Assembly (NCBI GenBank): GCA_032622095.1
Contig: CP136066.1
Span: 201,088,978-201,152,977 of the forward strand
Reading direction: 5' to 3'
Origin: Siphonodentalium dalli
Lineage: Eukaryota; Mollusca; Scaphopoda; Gadilida; Siphonodentaliidae
Length of the DNA stretch: 64,000 bases
Shown here in pieces: positions 55,379 to 64,000 of this stretch; within the stretch, counting starts at the first letter, position 1; each line of letters starts with the position of its first letter. The notes under the pieces are model-generated. The model was not told where the DNA came from. It saw only the letters and a program-made list of their open reading frames with translations, and did no database searches. The position numbers were made by a program, and so were the translations under genes.

Positions 55379-55505
55379 AATAGTATAAAAATATTTTATT
55401 TATTTTTTTGTGATTACAAATAATTAAAGCTCAAAAAATGAGGGGTGAAGGAATAGACCTCTCGGTCTATTCGACCATCCCGGGGCTAGCCCCCCAAATC
55501 ACATT
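55379..55505 (+). mobile_element. 3' tail of the Jockey-like LINE, resumed after the LTR element
   Basis: AATAGTATAAAAAT continues exactly where the 32.5-kb copy shows uninterrupted sequence. It is followed by AAAGCTCAAAAAATGAGGGG, GGAATAGACC..GGTCTATTC and CCCGGGGCTAGCCCCCC. The two hairpins form the shared 3' end and are likely what the LINE RT recognises (inference). Confidence 0.8.
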
Positions 55506-56531
55506 CCTGTGAAAATTGCATTCGATCTTTGATCTGAAACAATGACATATTCTAACTCGATCTGTATTTTTGGCTCAGAAACTCACATATCAATTTTGGT
55601 TCTCATGGGTACACATAAAAAAAAATTAAATGCTAGACCATTTGACAGTTTGTCTCTTAAGTATGTGATTTTTTTGGTATGGCTGTAGCGATACACTTAG
55701 TCACAATACAAATTGTGATACATGATCAACGATCCGATATATATCACTGTACAATAAATTAGTGTTCCCAAATGAATAACACCTGAATTATCAGTTAATA
55801 AATGATAATATAATATCTCAAACATTGCAGGGCCCTGGATCACACCGAGGCAATTCTACACTGCAATGAATAACAATGCTTTGATGGGGAAACGGGGAAG
55901 ATGACGATTTATAAATAGATACCTGTAATGACGACTGATATCCAATAATCAAGAGTCCATATCATTTAACAATTTATTTACATAAAAATCATCAAATCAG
56001 TGAATTGGCGAAATGCAACATTTTCTAGTACAGAAACTTCCAAGACACTCGGAGCATAGCAAGAACTCTATATTGTTGCACTAATATAACAGTTTATAAA
56101 TAGATACCTATAATAATAAACAAATCCGTGATTAGGCAACATGCAGTAATTGTCATGTTATATTAAATAATTTTCTCCACCATATATCAAGAATTGGTAA
56201 CAAGTTCCTAACTATGAATCAGACACCTGTCCAGAAATGATTCCGTCAATTAATACTTCAGATGCATTTGGAGCATAGCAAGAGGGACAACTCTATCTTG
56301 TTAGGAATAAACCACTTTAGTAAGACTCTATAGACAAATAATTTACCGAATTTTCAATTCTGTTTCTGTGCTATCATTTACAGAAAAATGTGTTTGTAGT
56401 TGTGAAATCAGGTTTGATAAAATTCTGGAAGAGATGCACCAATGTTAGGTAAATAATGTTATTAACTTAATTACTGCGGCAACTATATATGGGACCTTCA
56501 TTGTTTTGATCTTACCTGTCCTGCATTTATT
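55506..56531. other. Non-coding, nothing recognised
   Basis: AT-rich. ATTTATAAATAGATACCT.TAAT occurs twice (about 55910 and 56092) and TC.GGAGCATAGCAAGA twice (about 56050 and 56270), so an old direct duplication is likely. Confidence 0.45.
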
Positions 56532-57382
56532 CAGGGTTTCCGCTAGGGGGTAGGGGAATGGGGCCGGTAGCCGTCAAGGGGAAAAATTAGCCTGTTTTAG
56601 CACTGGTTGAACTACTTTCGTTATATCGGCCAATATAATCGTGTGAGAGTAGAAATGGCAGATTGTTTTGTTCCATTTCTGCCCAAGTGCCAAGCTATCA
56701 AACCTTATACATGTACCTGTAACTTTAAAACTAGTAAATTTATTAGATATAAATTAATTTACGAAGTACAGAACACCAGTAATTTGGATCCCGAGTTAAA
56801 CGTGCTCGTTAATGTTAAAAAAGACTCACTGTGGAAGACCCAGCAGATATTTCGGATGCATAACGTAATCGGAATATATTTTAGCAGCTGCAGTGTAAAT
56901 ATTGAAGGCTGATTACCTATCTGGCCAATGAGTATTCTTTGTGGGCAGTGGTAAGATACCTTGATGCCCGGTGCGGTTACTCCCACATTTCTCTCTCGCT
57001 CTGTTACAAACTGAACAGTATATTTTGCGGTATAAAACATGACAGGTACGATTAAAATACTGCTCTTTTGCATAACGTAACCGGGTACTAACCGCAACGT
57101 AACTAACCAGCCTCAAAGGCATAGCTTCTAGCGATGTCAGTTCCGATCACTTCATGTTTCAATGTTCTGTATAACAACGAGTTTAGAGTGTACACTCACA
57201 AGATATAAAATAAATTCACCTTTTAAAATTCCTTAGTACTATTCCAACAAAATTCAGAAGTTTTAAACATCTTTATACCTTTATAGACATGCAGTATGTC
57301 CTGGGGTATGGCAGGAGGGGGAAACTTGGCGACGGGGACAGTGCCGTCAAGGGGACCCCCTGCCGGTATAGCGGAAACCCTG
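56532..57382. mobile_element. hAT-like non-autonomous element, 851 bp
   Basis: CAGGGTTTCCGCTA at the left and TAGCGGAAACCCTG at the right are inverted. Adjoining inner segments (GGGGG.AGG, CCGTCAAGGGG) also pair. ATTTATT flanks both ends as a 7-bp direct repeat (8 bp is typical for hAT). No BED finger or hATC motif is found. A 101-codon frame inside (56607-56912) is unrecognised. Confidence 0.75.
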
Positions 57383-57628
57383 ATTTATTCTAAAGTGGTG
57401 TCTTTGTTTTATCATAAGACAGGTACATACACTAATAATGCCATTATTAATGGACAGTTTTTAGCAGTTAACTCACAAATAATAGAGCGGTTTCGATTGA
57501 AACTTCTAAAACCAATCCAGCACATACTATAATCTTCCTGAGTGCAGATCATATTGAATAGTAGCTCAACTATACTGTTCATAAACTCTGCGTATTAGTG
57601 TGAATTGTAAAACAGCAGCCTTAATTAA

Positions 57629-57974
57629 AGGGGTACTGTACACTAAATCAGGCCATTTATGGGACCATCTCTTTTTATAGTCAACAGAATATATGCAACA
57701 AATGAATACATTTGAGCCATAGATATAGTGCAATTTACACTCATGTGCTCTATGAACGATGCAAACAACATGGCAATTATAATGAAAATTAATTTATGGC
57801 TGGAGTCATAATTCACTTTTGTTATAATGACCTTGTTGTTTGTATCGTTCATACGGTAAATGAATGTATTTTGCACTCATCCATGGCTCAAATTCATTCT
57901 TTTGCTGCATATATTCTGTTGAGTATAAAAGTAGATGGTCCCAAAAATGGCCGGATTTAGTGTACAGTACCCCT
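57629..57974. mobile_element. TTAA-flanked MITE (family 1), 346 bp palindromic
   Basis: TTAA|AGGGGTACTGTACACTAA and TTAGTGTACAGTACCCCT|TTAA. Arms of about 120 bp pair through GGGACCATCT, CAACAGAATATATGCA and GAGCCAT. Same family as 44549-45131. Confidence 0.9.
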
Positions 57975-58016
57975 TTAATGTTGACTCTAGAATGGCACCT
58001 TTCGTTTCTGGTTTAA

Positions 58017-58253
58017 CCCTTCCATGGCGGATCTTCCTGAAATTTTGCGAAAACCCTGTGCCAATGCATTCTCTTATATATGCGAGTTGCCCATATGTAA
58101 GAAAATGCATTGGCCCAACAATAAATACCTTGATCTTGTAAGCCAGTGCTTTCTCTTATGTATGCGAGGCTCCCTATGGTAGACTTGCATATATAAGAGA
58201 ATGCACTGGCACATGATCTTTAACGCTACACCAACACAGCTGTCATTAAAGGG
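58017..58253. mobile_element. TTAA-flanked MITE (family 2) with internal hairpins
   Basis: TTAA|CCCTTCCATGG ... CATTAAAGGG|TTAA. It contains GCCAATGCATTCTCTTATATATGCGAG hairpin arms twice. Related copies at 61509 and 62224. Confidence 0.75.
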
Positions 58254-58838
58254 TTAAACAATATTTATTTCTTCTCAAATATAATACAATTTTTGAACAT
58301 GACCCCAGTATGTTTATAGAGACTTGAAGAGAGGAAGTGGATTTGAAAGCAAGCATTAGATGCCATATAGAGCCATATCCTCGCATGTTTCCAAGCACTA
58401 AATTCACCCTCTGGGGACCTCATTCTGCTTAGGCCTTATCTTCTAGGAAGTATCCATAGTCTAAAATTAACATAGTTTTTAGTTACTTTTTCTCTCCTGT
58501 TCCATTTCTATATCCTTAATTTGCAGAAGATAAAATGCATAATCGAGGTGACTAATGGGTGAACGTCACCAACTTCAACAGGTCTTCTATATATACCATA
58601 CTGTTGCGTATTTTATATCTGCAGATTGTTCAGTGCGTATATATTTGTCCCTCGGAACAATCATTTCTTTAAAACGCCTCATGTTATCTTATAAATCATA
58701 AAAATTAACCCGAATAGACATGTTGAGTTAGAAACTATCATCGGTATTTATTCGAAATTCCCTCTATGGTCGCTATATCGCGATGTTTGGGCCCCATAAC
58801 GTAGAGAAGTAATATATTTATACTGACCCATCAACTAC
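58254..58838. other. Non-coding; half of a palindromic repeat at about 58395
   Basis: AAATTCACCCTCTGGGGACCTCATTCTGC matches one arm of the 60505-60598 palindrome. Confidence 0.5.
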
Positions 58839-59100
58839 ATGCGAGCAACCGTATTGGAATTAATGATCCCCCCTATCCCGGGATCACTAATAGAGTTATA
58901 CTCCTTTCGTCTCTTCCTTCTCTTATCTTCTGTTATCTTTCTAATCTCTTCCTCAACTGCACATGACCAAGATAAACCGTGTATCTCACGCCAATATCTC
59001 AAACAACATCCTGATCCATCATTTGTTCAGTGTGTAAATCATATCTGCCAACCGCCGAGCTATTTATATGTTTTGAATTTCATACAATATATATGGGACA

Positions 59101-59367
59101 ATGGTTGATATAATACAATATCGTGCTCGGATTGGCAGCTTTCTGTCGAGAGCGTCTCGACCACCCAGGGGAAAACGCTTTGACCAGAATATGTCTGAAA
59201 CTATCATCATTTATCTTTTCTTACGTTCAAGAAAATTGCCAGAGATTCAAATTGTAAGTCTGCTACTTTTGATATCATGTACTTGTCCACATTTAATACA
59301 AACAGTTTTGAAAATCATCCGCGAAAATAAGGCCCCATGGCAAGTTAGTACAGATCGACATGTATAA
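59101..59367 (+). other. Possible upstream frame of the CR1-like LINE
   Basis: MVDIIQYRARIGSFLSRASR begins an 88-codon frame with a basic N-terminus and a hydrophobic middle (IVSLLLLISCTC). It lies immediately 5' to ORF2 in another frame. It could be an ORF1 remnant. No domain is identified. Confidence 0.3.
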
Positions 59368-59432
59368 TACACACACACAAGGCAAAATTATTATGCTACT
59401 TAACCGCAACTTCTATTATATTCTTATTACTA

Positions 59433-59981
59433 ATGTTAAGCGGCGATATCGAACTGAACCCGGGTCCTGCCAACAAAGATGCGATGCAAAGACACTGTTC
59501 CATGTTACTTCTGAACACCCAGAGCATCAAAAATAAAATGACAATACTAAATGCTGAGTCTGCTAATTTCGATATTTGCCTTTTCACTGAAACATGGCTT
59601 AAAAATTCAGTGGAAAATTCCGAAGTTTTACTTCACGGTTTTCATGACCCAATTAGAAATGACAGGAATACCGAAACATCCGGTGGTGGTGTGAGTATTT
59701 ATATTCGCGACTGTATTCCTTATAAATTCCGTAATGATCTGATAGTTCCAGGCCTGGAGTCCGTATGGGTCGAAATCAAAGTGTGTAGTAAAAGTATTAT
59801 TCTTGGCTGCTTCTACAGACCCCCTCAATCACCAGTTTCGCATTGGGATACTATTGAACTCAACATTAAAAACGCAATCGATGACGTAAACTTGATAATC
59901 GTAGCTGTACGGATCTCTCGAACTTCCAAACAAATTAAATTCCGAAATAATCTTGGCGGTTCAGAAATTTATTTCAGATAG
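59433..59981 (+). pseudogene. CR1-like ORF2 N-terminus: 2A peptide plus APE endonuclease
   Basis: GDIELNPGP at residues 4-12 fits the 2A consensus D-x-E-x-N-P-G-P. Upstream in the same frame, open from about 59348, is a hydrophobic stretch TATSIIFLLLMLS. After it come LLLNTQSIKNKM, LFTETWLKN (catalytic E in ETW), GGGVSIYIRD and LGCFYRPPQS, the APE endonuclease motifs. The frame runs past LIIV, where G-D-F-N would be expected, into unrelated AVRISRTSK, marking a deletion or frameshift. 2A sequences near the N-terminus of CR1-type LINE proteins are established in marine invertebrates, and some act as alternating signal sequences. Confidence 0.85.
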
Positions 59982-60504
59982 TGGCCGTTTCTCATAATCA
60001 CTTAAGGTGACGCGGCTAGATTTCCATTCGATTTGCATGAAACGCTTTTTCTCCTCCGTGGTCGTGACGCATTCGTGCAAGTGATTTCCCCACTGAACGG
60101 GTGTTTTTTGTGTTATTTTGTATCGAATGTATGTTGTGTCAAACCTCTCTCTCTCTCTCTTTCACACTCTCCCCTCTCTCTCTCATTCTCTTTCATTCCC
60201 TTTCTCACCCTTAACTTCCGTATCTCAATCCTTAATAATATTCCAATCAATCAAATCTATATATCCCGTCTGCTTTACCCCAAGTGATATTTTTGTCACT
60301 TGAGGTAACATTTATTCCACGAGGAGAGGACTTTAAAAAAAGCATTTCGCTTGTTGTCCAATCCTCTTCATAAATCTATATATTTATACATGTATATTAT
60401 GTTTATGTCATATGTTTGATTTTTTGAAATAAATATTGTTTACACCAACTTCAACAGGGAAACCTCAATCTGATCCTAGGTCTCCCATATCAGTTGAGAC
60501 CTAA

Positions 60505-60598
60505 GCAGAATGAGGTTCCCAGAGGGTGAATTTGTTGATGCTAGCCCGCCATGCGGGATAGCTTCACTAAAATCACACTCTGGGGGACCTCATTCTGC
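60505..60598. mobile_element. Short palindromic element, 94 bp
   Basis: GCAGAATGAGGTTCCCAGAG and CTCTGGGGGACCTCATTCTGC are inverted arms around a GCTAGCCCGCCATGCGGGATAGC hairpin. Confidence 0.85.
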
Positions 60599-60982
60599 AA
60601 ATGTCAGACACATAATTTCAAGGCTTGAACATTTCGTGTCTCATTGACAACTAAATAGACCGATATGGAGTGTTTTACGGACTTCATTTAGAACACTTGC
60701 TACTGAATTAAACTCTGTTATGTGTGAAATTAGAAGTTTTTTCTATCTAAACCTCCATATTAACCCTTTTCATACTGAATGGATTCTCCCATTCATTTAT
60801 AATAGTATCCATTGGAACAATCTATAATTCATTTGGATGGGTGTTCAGGTAATAAAAGCAGATAATACAAGAGCAGAAGGATTCTTATACATTGGTGGGA
60901 AATGTTCGGATAATAATGGCCTATGGTTGTTTGTTGAACTTATTATGTGAACATTTCCTGAGGAAATCATCAATCAATCACT
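60599..60982. other. Non-coding spacer
   Basis: Nothing recognised. Confidence 0.35.
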
Positions 60983-62155
60983 AATATCATCAGCCTTCAG
61001 TATTTAATACAGAAAGGGGTTAATAAAACATAAAACATTGGGCCAGTTATATCATCAGCCTTCAGTATTTAGTGAAGAAAGGGGTTAATAAAACATTGGG
61101 TCAGTTATATCATAAGCCTTCAGTATTTAATACAGAAAGGGGTTAATAAAACATCGGACCGGTTATATCATCAGCCTTCAGTATTTAGTGAAGAAAGGGG
61201 TTAATACAACATCGGGCCAGTTATATCATCAGCCTTCAGTATTTAATACAGAAAGGGGTTAATAAAACATAAAACATCGGGCCAGTTATATCATCAGCCT
61301 TCAGTATTTAGTGAAGAAAGGGGTTAATACAACATCGGGCCAGTTATATCATCAGCCTTCAGTATTTAATACAGAAAGGGGTTAATAAAACATTGGGCCA
61401 GTTATATCATCAGCGTTCAGTATTTAATACAGAAAGGGGTTAATAAAACATAAAACATCGGGCCAGTTATATCATCAGTCTTCAGTATTTAGTGAAGAAA
61501 GGGGTTAACCCTTTACCCAACAAACCGGCCAAAACCGGCCAAATAAAGCTTCAACAGCCTAAAATATCTTCGGTCTGTCTCAATAGAACCATACAAATAT
61601 GGATATCATTGGAACCGGCTCATTGACCACATTGTGATAGTTACAGTTATGCCCTGTGCCAATGCATTCTCTTATATATGCGAGTCGACCATAGGTCGCC
61701 TCGCATATATAAGAGAATGCATTGGCCTAAACAAAATCTTTTTTTAACATTTTTTCTTACATTCTTTAACAATTTTATAATTTTTAATGTGTTAAGCCAA
61801 TGCATTCTCTTATATATGCGAGGCGACCTATGGTCGACTCGCATATATAAGAGAATGCATTGGCACAGGGCCGTTCTGTTGGGTAAAGGGTTAATAAAAC
61901 ATCGGGCCAGTGATATCATCAGCCTTCAGTATTTAATACAGAAAGGGGTTAATAAAACATTGGACCAGTTATATCATCAGCCTTCAGTATTTTGTGAAGA
62001 AAGGGGTTAATAAAACATCGGGCCGGTTATATGATCAGCCTTCAGTATTTAGTACAGAAAGGGGTTAATAAAACATCGGTGCAGTTATATCAGCCTTCAG
62101 TATTTAATACAGAAAGTGGTTAATAAAACAAAACATCGGGCTAGTTATATCATTA
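60983..62155 (+). repeat. Dimeric tandem array, 58-66 bp units, 13 copies
   Basis: Each unit reads ATATCATCAGCCTTCAGTATTT, then AATACAG (type A) or AGTGAAG (type B), AAAGGGGTTAATA.AACAT and CGGGCCAGTT. The order is A B A B A B A A B, then the MITE, then A B-like A A. The alternation implies amplification as an A-B dimer. Each unit includes a TTAA. Confidence 0.92.
61509..61890. mobile_element. TTAA-flanked MITE (family 2) inside the tandem array, 382 bp
   Basis: TTAA|CCCTTTACCCAAC at 61505 and GTTGGGTAAAGGG|TTAA at 61891, perfect 13-bp inverted termini. The target is the GGGGTTAATA of an array unit. Two inverted hairpin modules (TGCCAATGCATTCTCTTATA, GGCGACCTATGGTCGACTCG) face each other inside. 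Confidence 0.92.
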
Positions 62156-62223
62156 TCATAAAAAAGAGACTGTACAAGCAACACAAATGATAGCTTAAAG
62201 CAATGTAATAAATGATAGCTTCA

Positions 62224-62557
62224 CCCTTTCATGACGGGCGCTGCACTGGCACAACATTAAAGACCCTGTGCCAATGCATTCTCTTATATATGCGAGTTTT
62301 TCTTACATTCTTTAACAATTTTATCATTTTTTCTTCTGTTCTTTATCAATTTTTATCATTTTTGTTCTTACATTTTTTCTTACAATTTTTTTCATTTTTT
62401 CTTACATTTTTTAACAATTATAAAAAATAATATAAAATTTGTTAAGCCAATGCATTCTCTGATATATGTGAGGTGACATATGGTCAACTCGTATATATAA
62501 GTGAATGCATTGGCACAGGGTTTTTGCAAAAATTCAGGAAGCTCCTGTCATGAAGGG
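62224..62557. mobile_element. MITE (family 2), diverged, 334 bp
   Basis: CCCTTTCATGACGGGCG at the left and CTCCTGTCATGAAGGG at the right, with the same CCAATGCATTCTCT hairpin arms inside. The flanks TTCA and CTTAA suggest a decayed TTAA duplication. Confidence 0.75.
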
Positions 62558-62569
62558 CTTAAACTGATG

Positions 62570-63100
62570 TGGAAACTCCATGTTTCCTTCGATGTAAACC
62601 AGCTGGTGAAATCGGTTGGGATAATGCTGGTTTTATGTCAAAGTACCAGGTATGTCTTTCTATGTCAGGGTTTAGCGTTGTTGATACTCACCTAAAATCA
62701 CCAATAAGTGTAAATAAATGTCACAATGGTGACGGCAAACCTGTTTATTCCACAGAAAATATATGTTCTGAACTCCACAAGAGTTGACAACTGACAGTTG
62801 TAATGCAATGTGAAATATATATTTTATCACAATATTTACATAAATACGGACTCATGTGACATTTGAAAGTTAGATTATAATACATCATTATGAACATAAG
62901 ATGTTTTTCCGGTGTATATAGTATCGGGCGTAGATTTTTGGGTAAATCTATTAATAGTGACAAACATCTCACCACTGGATCTGGGCGTAAAGTCTGCTAT
63001 AGATAGACTATACACGGGACTTTGATGGAAAACCAGCATTATCCCAATCGATTTCACTAGCTGGTTTACATTGAAGGTTGGGGCGATTGAATGGTAATAC
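62570..63100. repeat. Inverted repeat pair, arms about 150-230 bp
   Basis: GATGTAAACCAGCTGGTGAAATCGGTTGGGATAATGCTGG-type sequence at 62598-62637 is mirrored at 63013-63075. Pairing continues inward through TGTCA..AT. (about 62720 and 62960). Both arms read FxVNQLVKS(V/I)GIMLV, reflecting the same DNA. The centre is near 62835. Confidence 0.75.
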
Positions 63101-63179
63101 AGAATCAAATAGTTAACAACATGAATATGGTATCCAAATAGGCAACACACAACTTCATTCTTACACATAATTTATATAC

Positions 63180-63720
63180 AGCGACTCACTGGAGGAATTA
63201 TTGTCCACCGAAAAATGTATTTTCGGGGGACTATAGAAACGGGCTCCGTCCGTCAGTCACACTTTTGAGTACCTTCATGGTGTAATCATCTCCTCCTACA
63301 GATCTCATCCCAGAGATTTGAAACTTCAGAATATTGTTGCCCATATATTGAAGATGTGCAACATGTATATAGATGACGGAAAAAATTATTTTTTTACAGA
63401 GTATATAACCCTTTTCAACTTAGAAAATTTCAACATTTTTTATTATTTTCTGTATGAGGGTACCTTCATGGTGTAATCAACTCCTGCTACAGTTTTGATT
63501 GTAGATATTTGAAATTTCAGAGTATTGTTACCCACATATTGGAGATGTGCAACATGTAAATAGATGATAGAAAAATTATTTTTTGACGGAGTTATTAACC
63601 CTTTTCGACTTAATTTCTTTAACAAAGCGGCATCGACTTGCCACGTTTTCGGGGGACACTGTGGTCTGCTGACCTTTTATTTAGAGGAGTTATCCCCTTT
63701 TTCGACTTAGAAAATGTTCT
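63180..63720 (+). repeat. Dispersed repeat with internal 190-bp direct duplication
   Basis: TACCTTCATGGTGTAATCA..TCCT.CTACAG, GATATTTGAAA.TTCAGA.TATTGTT, GATGTGCAACATGTA.ATAGATGA and AACCCTTTTC.ACTTA recur at about 63270 and 63460. It is framed by TTTTCGGGGGACT (63220) and TTTTCGGGGGACACTG (63646). The latter words begin a repeat type that I associate with bivalve genomes. Confidence 0.75.
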
Positions 63721-64000
63721 TGTAATATTATCAATTATTCTTTTTGCCCAGTTTTAAGATTTTGACATTTTATATTCATGAACAATGACCACTGTCATAG
63801 GAAAGAATAGATGGTGCAGTTTATTCTTTCTATCTAAGTAGACCTAAGATTGGCCACAAAAGCTTGTTCCTTTTTCTCTTGGAAACTCCATGAATGCTGT
63901 GTGAAATGGTGACAGATCCTCTAGAGCTATATATTCTTAGTTAAGTTCTTACACTAGCAGTATGGGTAAACATTTTATTATGGAAACAAATCTGCACTGT
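63721..64000. other. Non-coding, nothing recognised
   Basis: No feature supported. Confidence 0.35.

Larger units (their letters stand above)
58839..60455 (+). mobile_element. CR1-like LINE with 2A motif, internally deleted
   Basis: A 5' region with two short frames precedes an ORF2 start containing a 2A peptide and APE endonuclease. The copy then jumps to a 3' UTR (CTCTCTCTCT run, AAAAAAGCATTTCGCTTGTTG hairpin, GAAATAAATATTGTTTACA end). The RT is missing, so an internal deletion is inferred between about 59905 and 60000. The 5' boundary is uncertain. Confidence 0.7.

Noticed and set aside
60983-62155. CRISPR-like array at the right end
   Set aside because: The 58-66 bp units are repeated whole with no unique spacers. 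It is an ordinary tandem array.

Overview
This window is eukaryotic, AT-rich and repeat-dominated, and most likely comes from a marine invertebrate. I infer a bivalve mollusc, with moderate confidence. The grounds are the dispersed repeats (Helitron-like elements with a CCCGG..CGGG hairpin and CTAGT end, a repeat ending near the words ATAGCTCA..TGAGCTA, and a TTTTCGGGGGAC family at the right end) and the mix of Ty3/gypsy, CR1-like and Jockey-like retroelements. I see no bacterial operons, CRISPR arrays, rRNA or tRNA genes. No complete host gene can be supported. The only candidate for host coding sequence is a possible two-exon start near 3295 and 4655.

Layout. 1-10,300: degenerate tandem repeats, a 5'-truncated Ty3/gypsy pol fragment on the minus strand (1265-3255), four near-complete Helitron-like non-autonomous elements or fragments, and a LINE RT fragment. 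10,760-14,750: hairpins, a diverged repeat split by a LINE-tail insertion, and a TGTGTGG-rich palindromic patch. 14,750-25,900: a nested set of inverted repeats, comprising a foldback element (15.39-16.65 kb), two concentric inverted repeat pairs, and a roughly 4 kb imperfect palindrome (21.8-25.87 kb). 26,770-27,945: a 17-bp minisatellite that abuts a LINE 3' end (27.95-29.06 kb). 29-33.4 kb: small palindromic MITEs and an ORF1-only LINE derivative.

33,465-43,530 is a complete-length Ty3/gypsy LTR retrotransposon on the minus strand (1152-bp LTRs about 98-99% identical) whose gag and pol are interrupted by a few point lesions. 45.2-55.5 kb is a nested retroelement stack. An ORF1-only LINE copy is followed by a Jockey-like LINE, which was entered first or second by a CR1-like 3' fragment (46,890-47,980, TAAAT duplication) and by a young 4.7-kb LTR element (50,640-55,378, AATA duplication). 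That LTR element encodes only Gag and a protease, and lacks RT, RNase H and integrase.

55.5-64 kb: hAT-like and TTAA-flanked (piggyBac-like) MITEs, a CR1-like LINE whose ORF2 begins with a 2A-type peptide motif, a dimeric tandem array with a MITE inserted into one of its TTAA sites, and further inverted and tandem repeats.

Functionally, most of these are parasites or relics. Autonomous donors for the gag-only LTR element, the MITEs and the Helitron-like copies must lie outside the window. All percentages are by-eye comparisons, not alignments.
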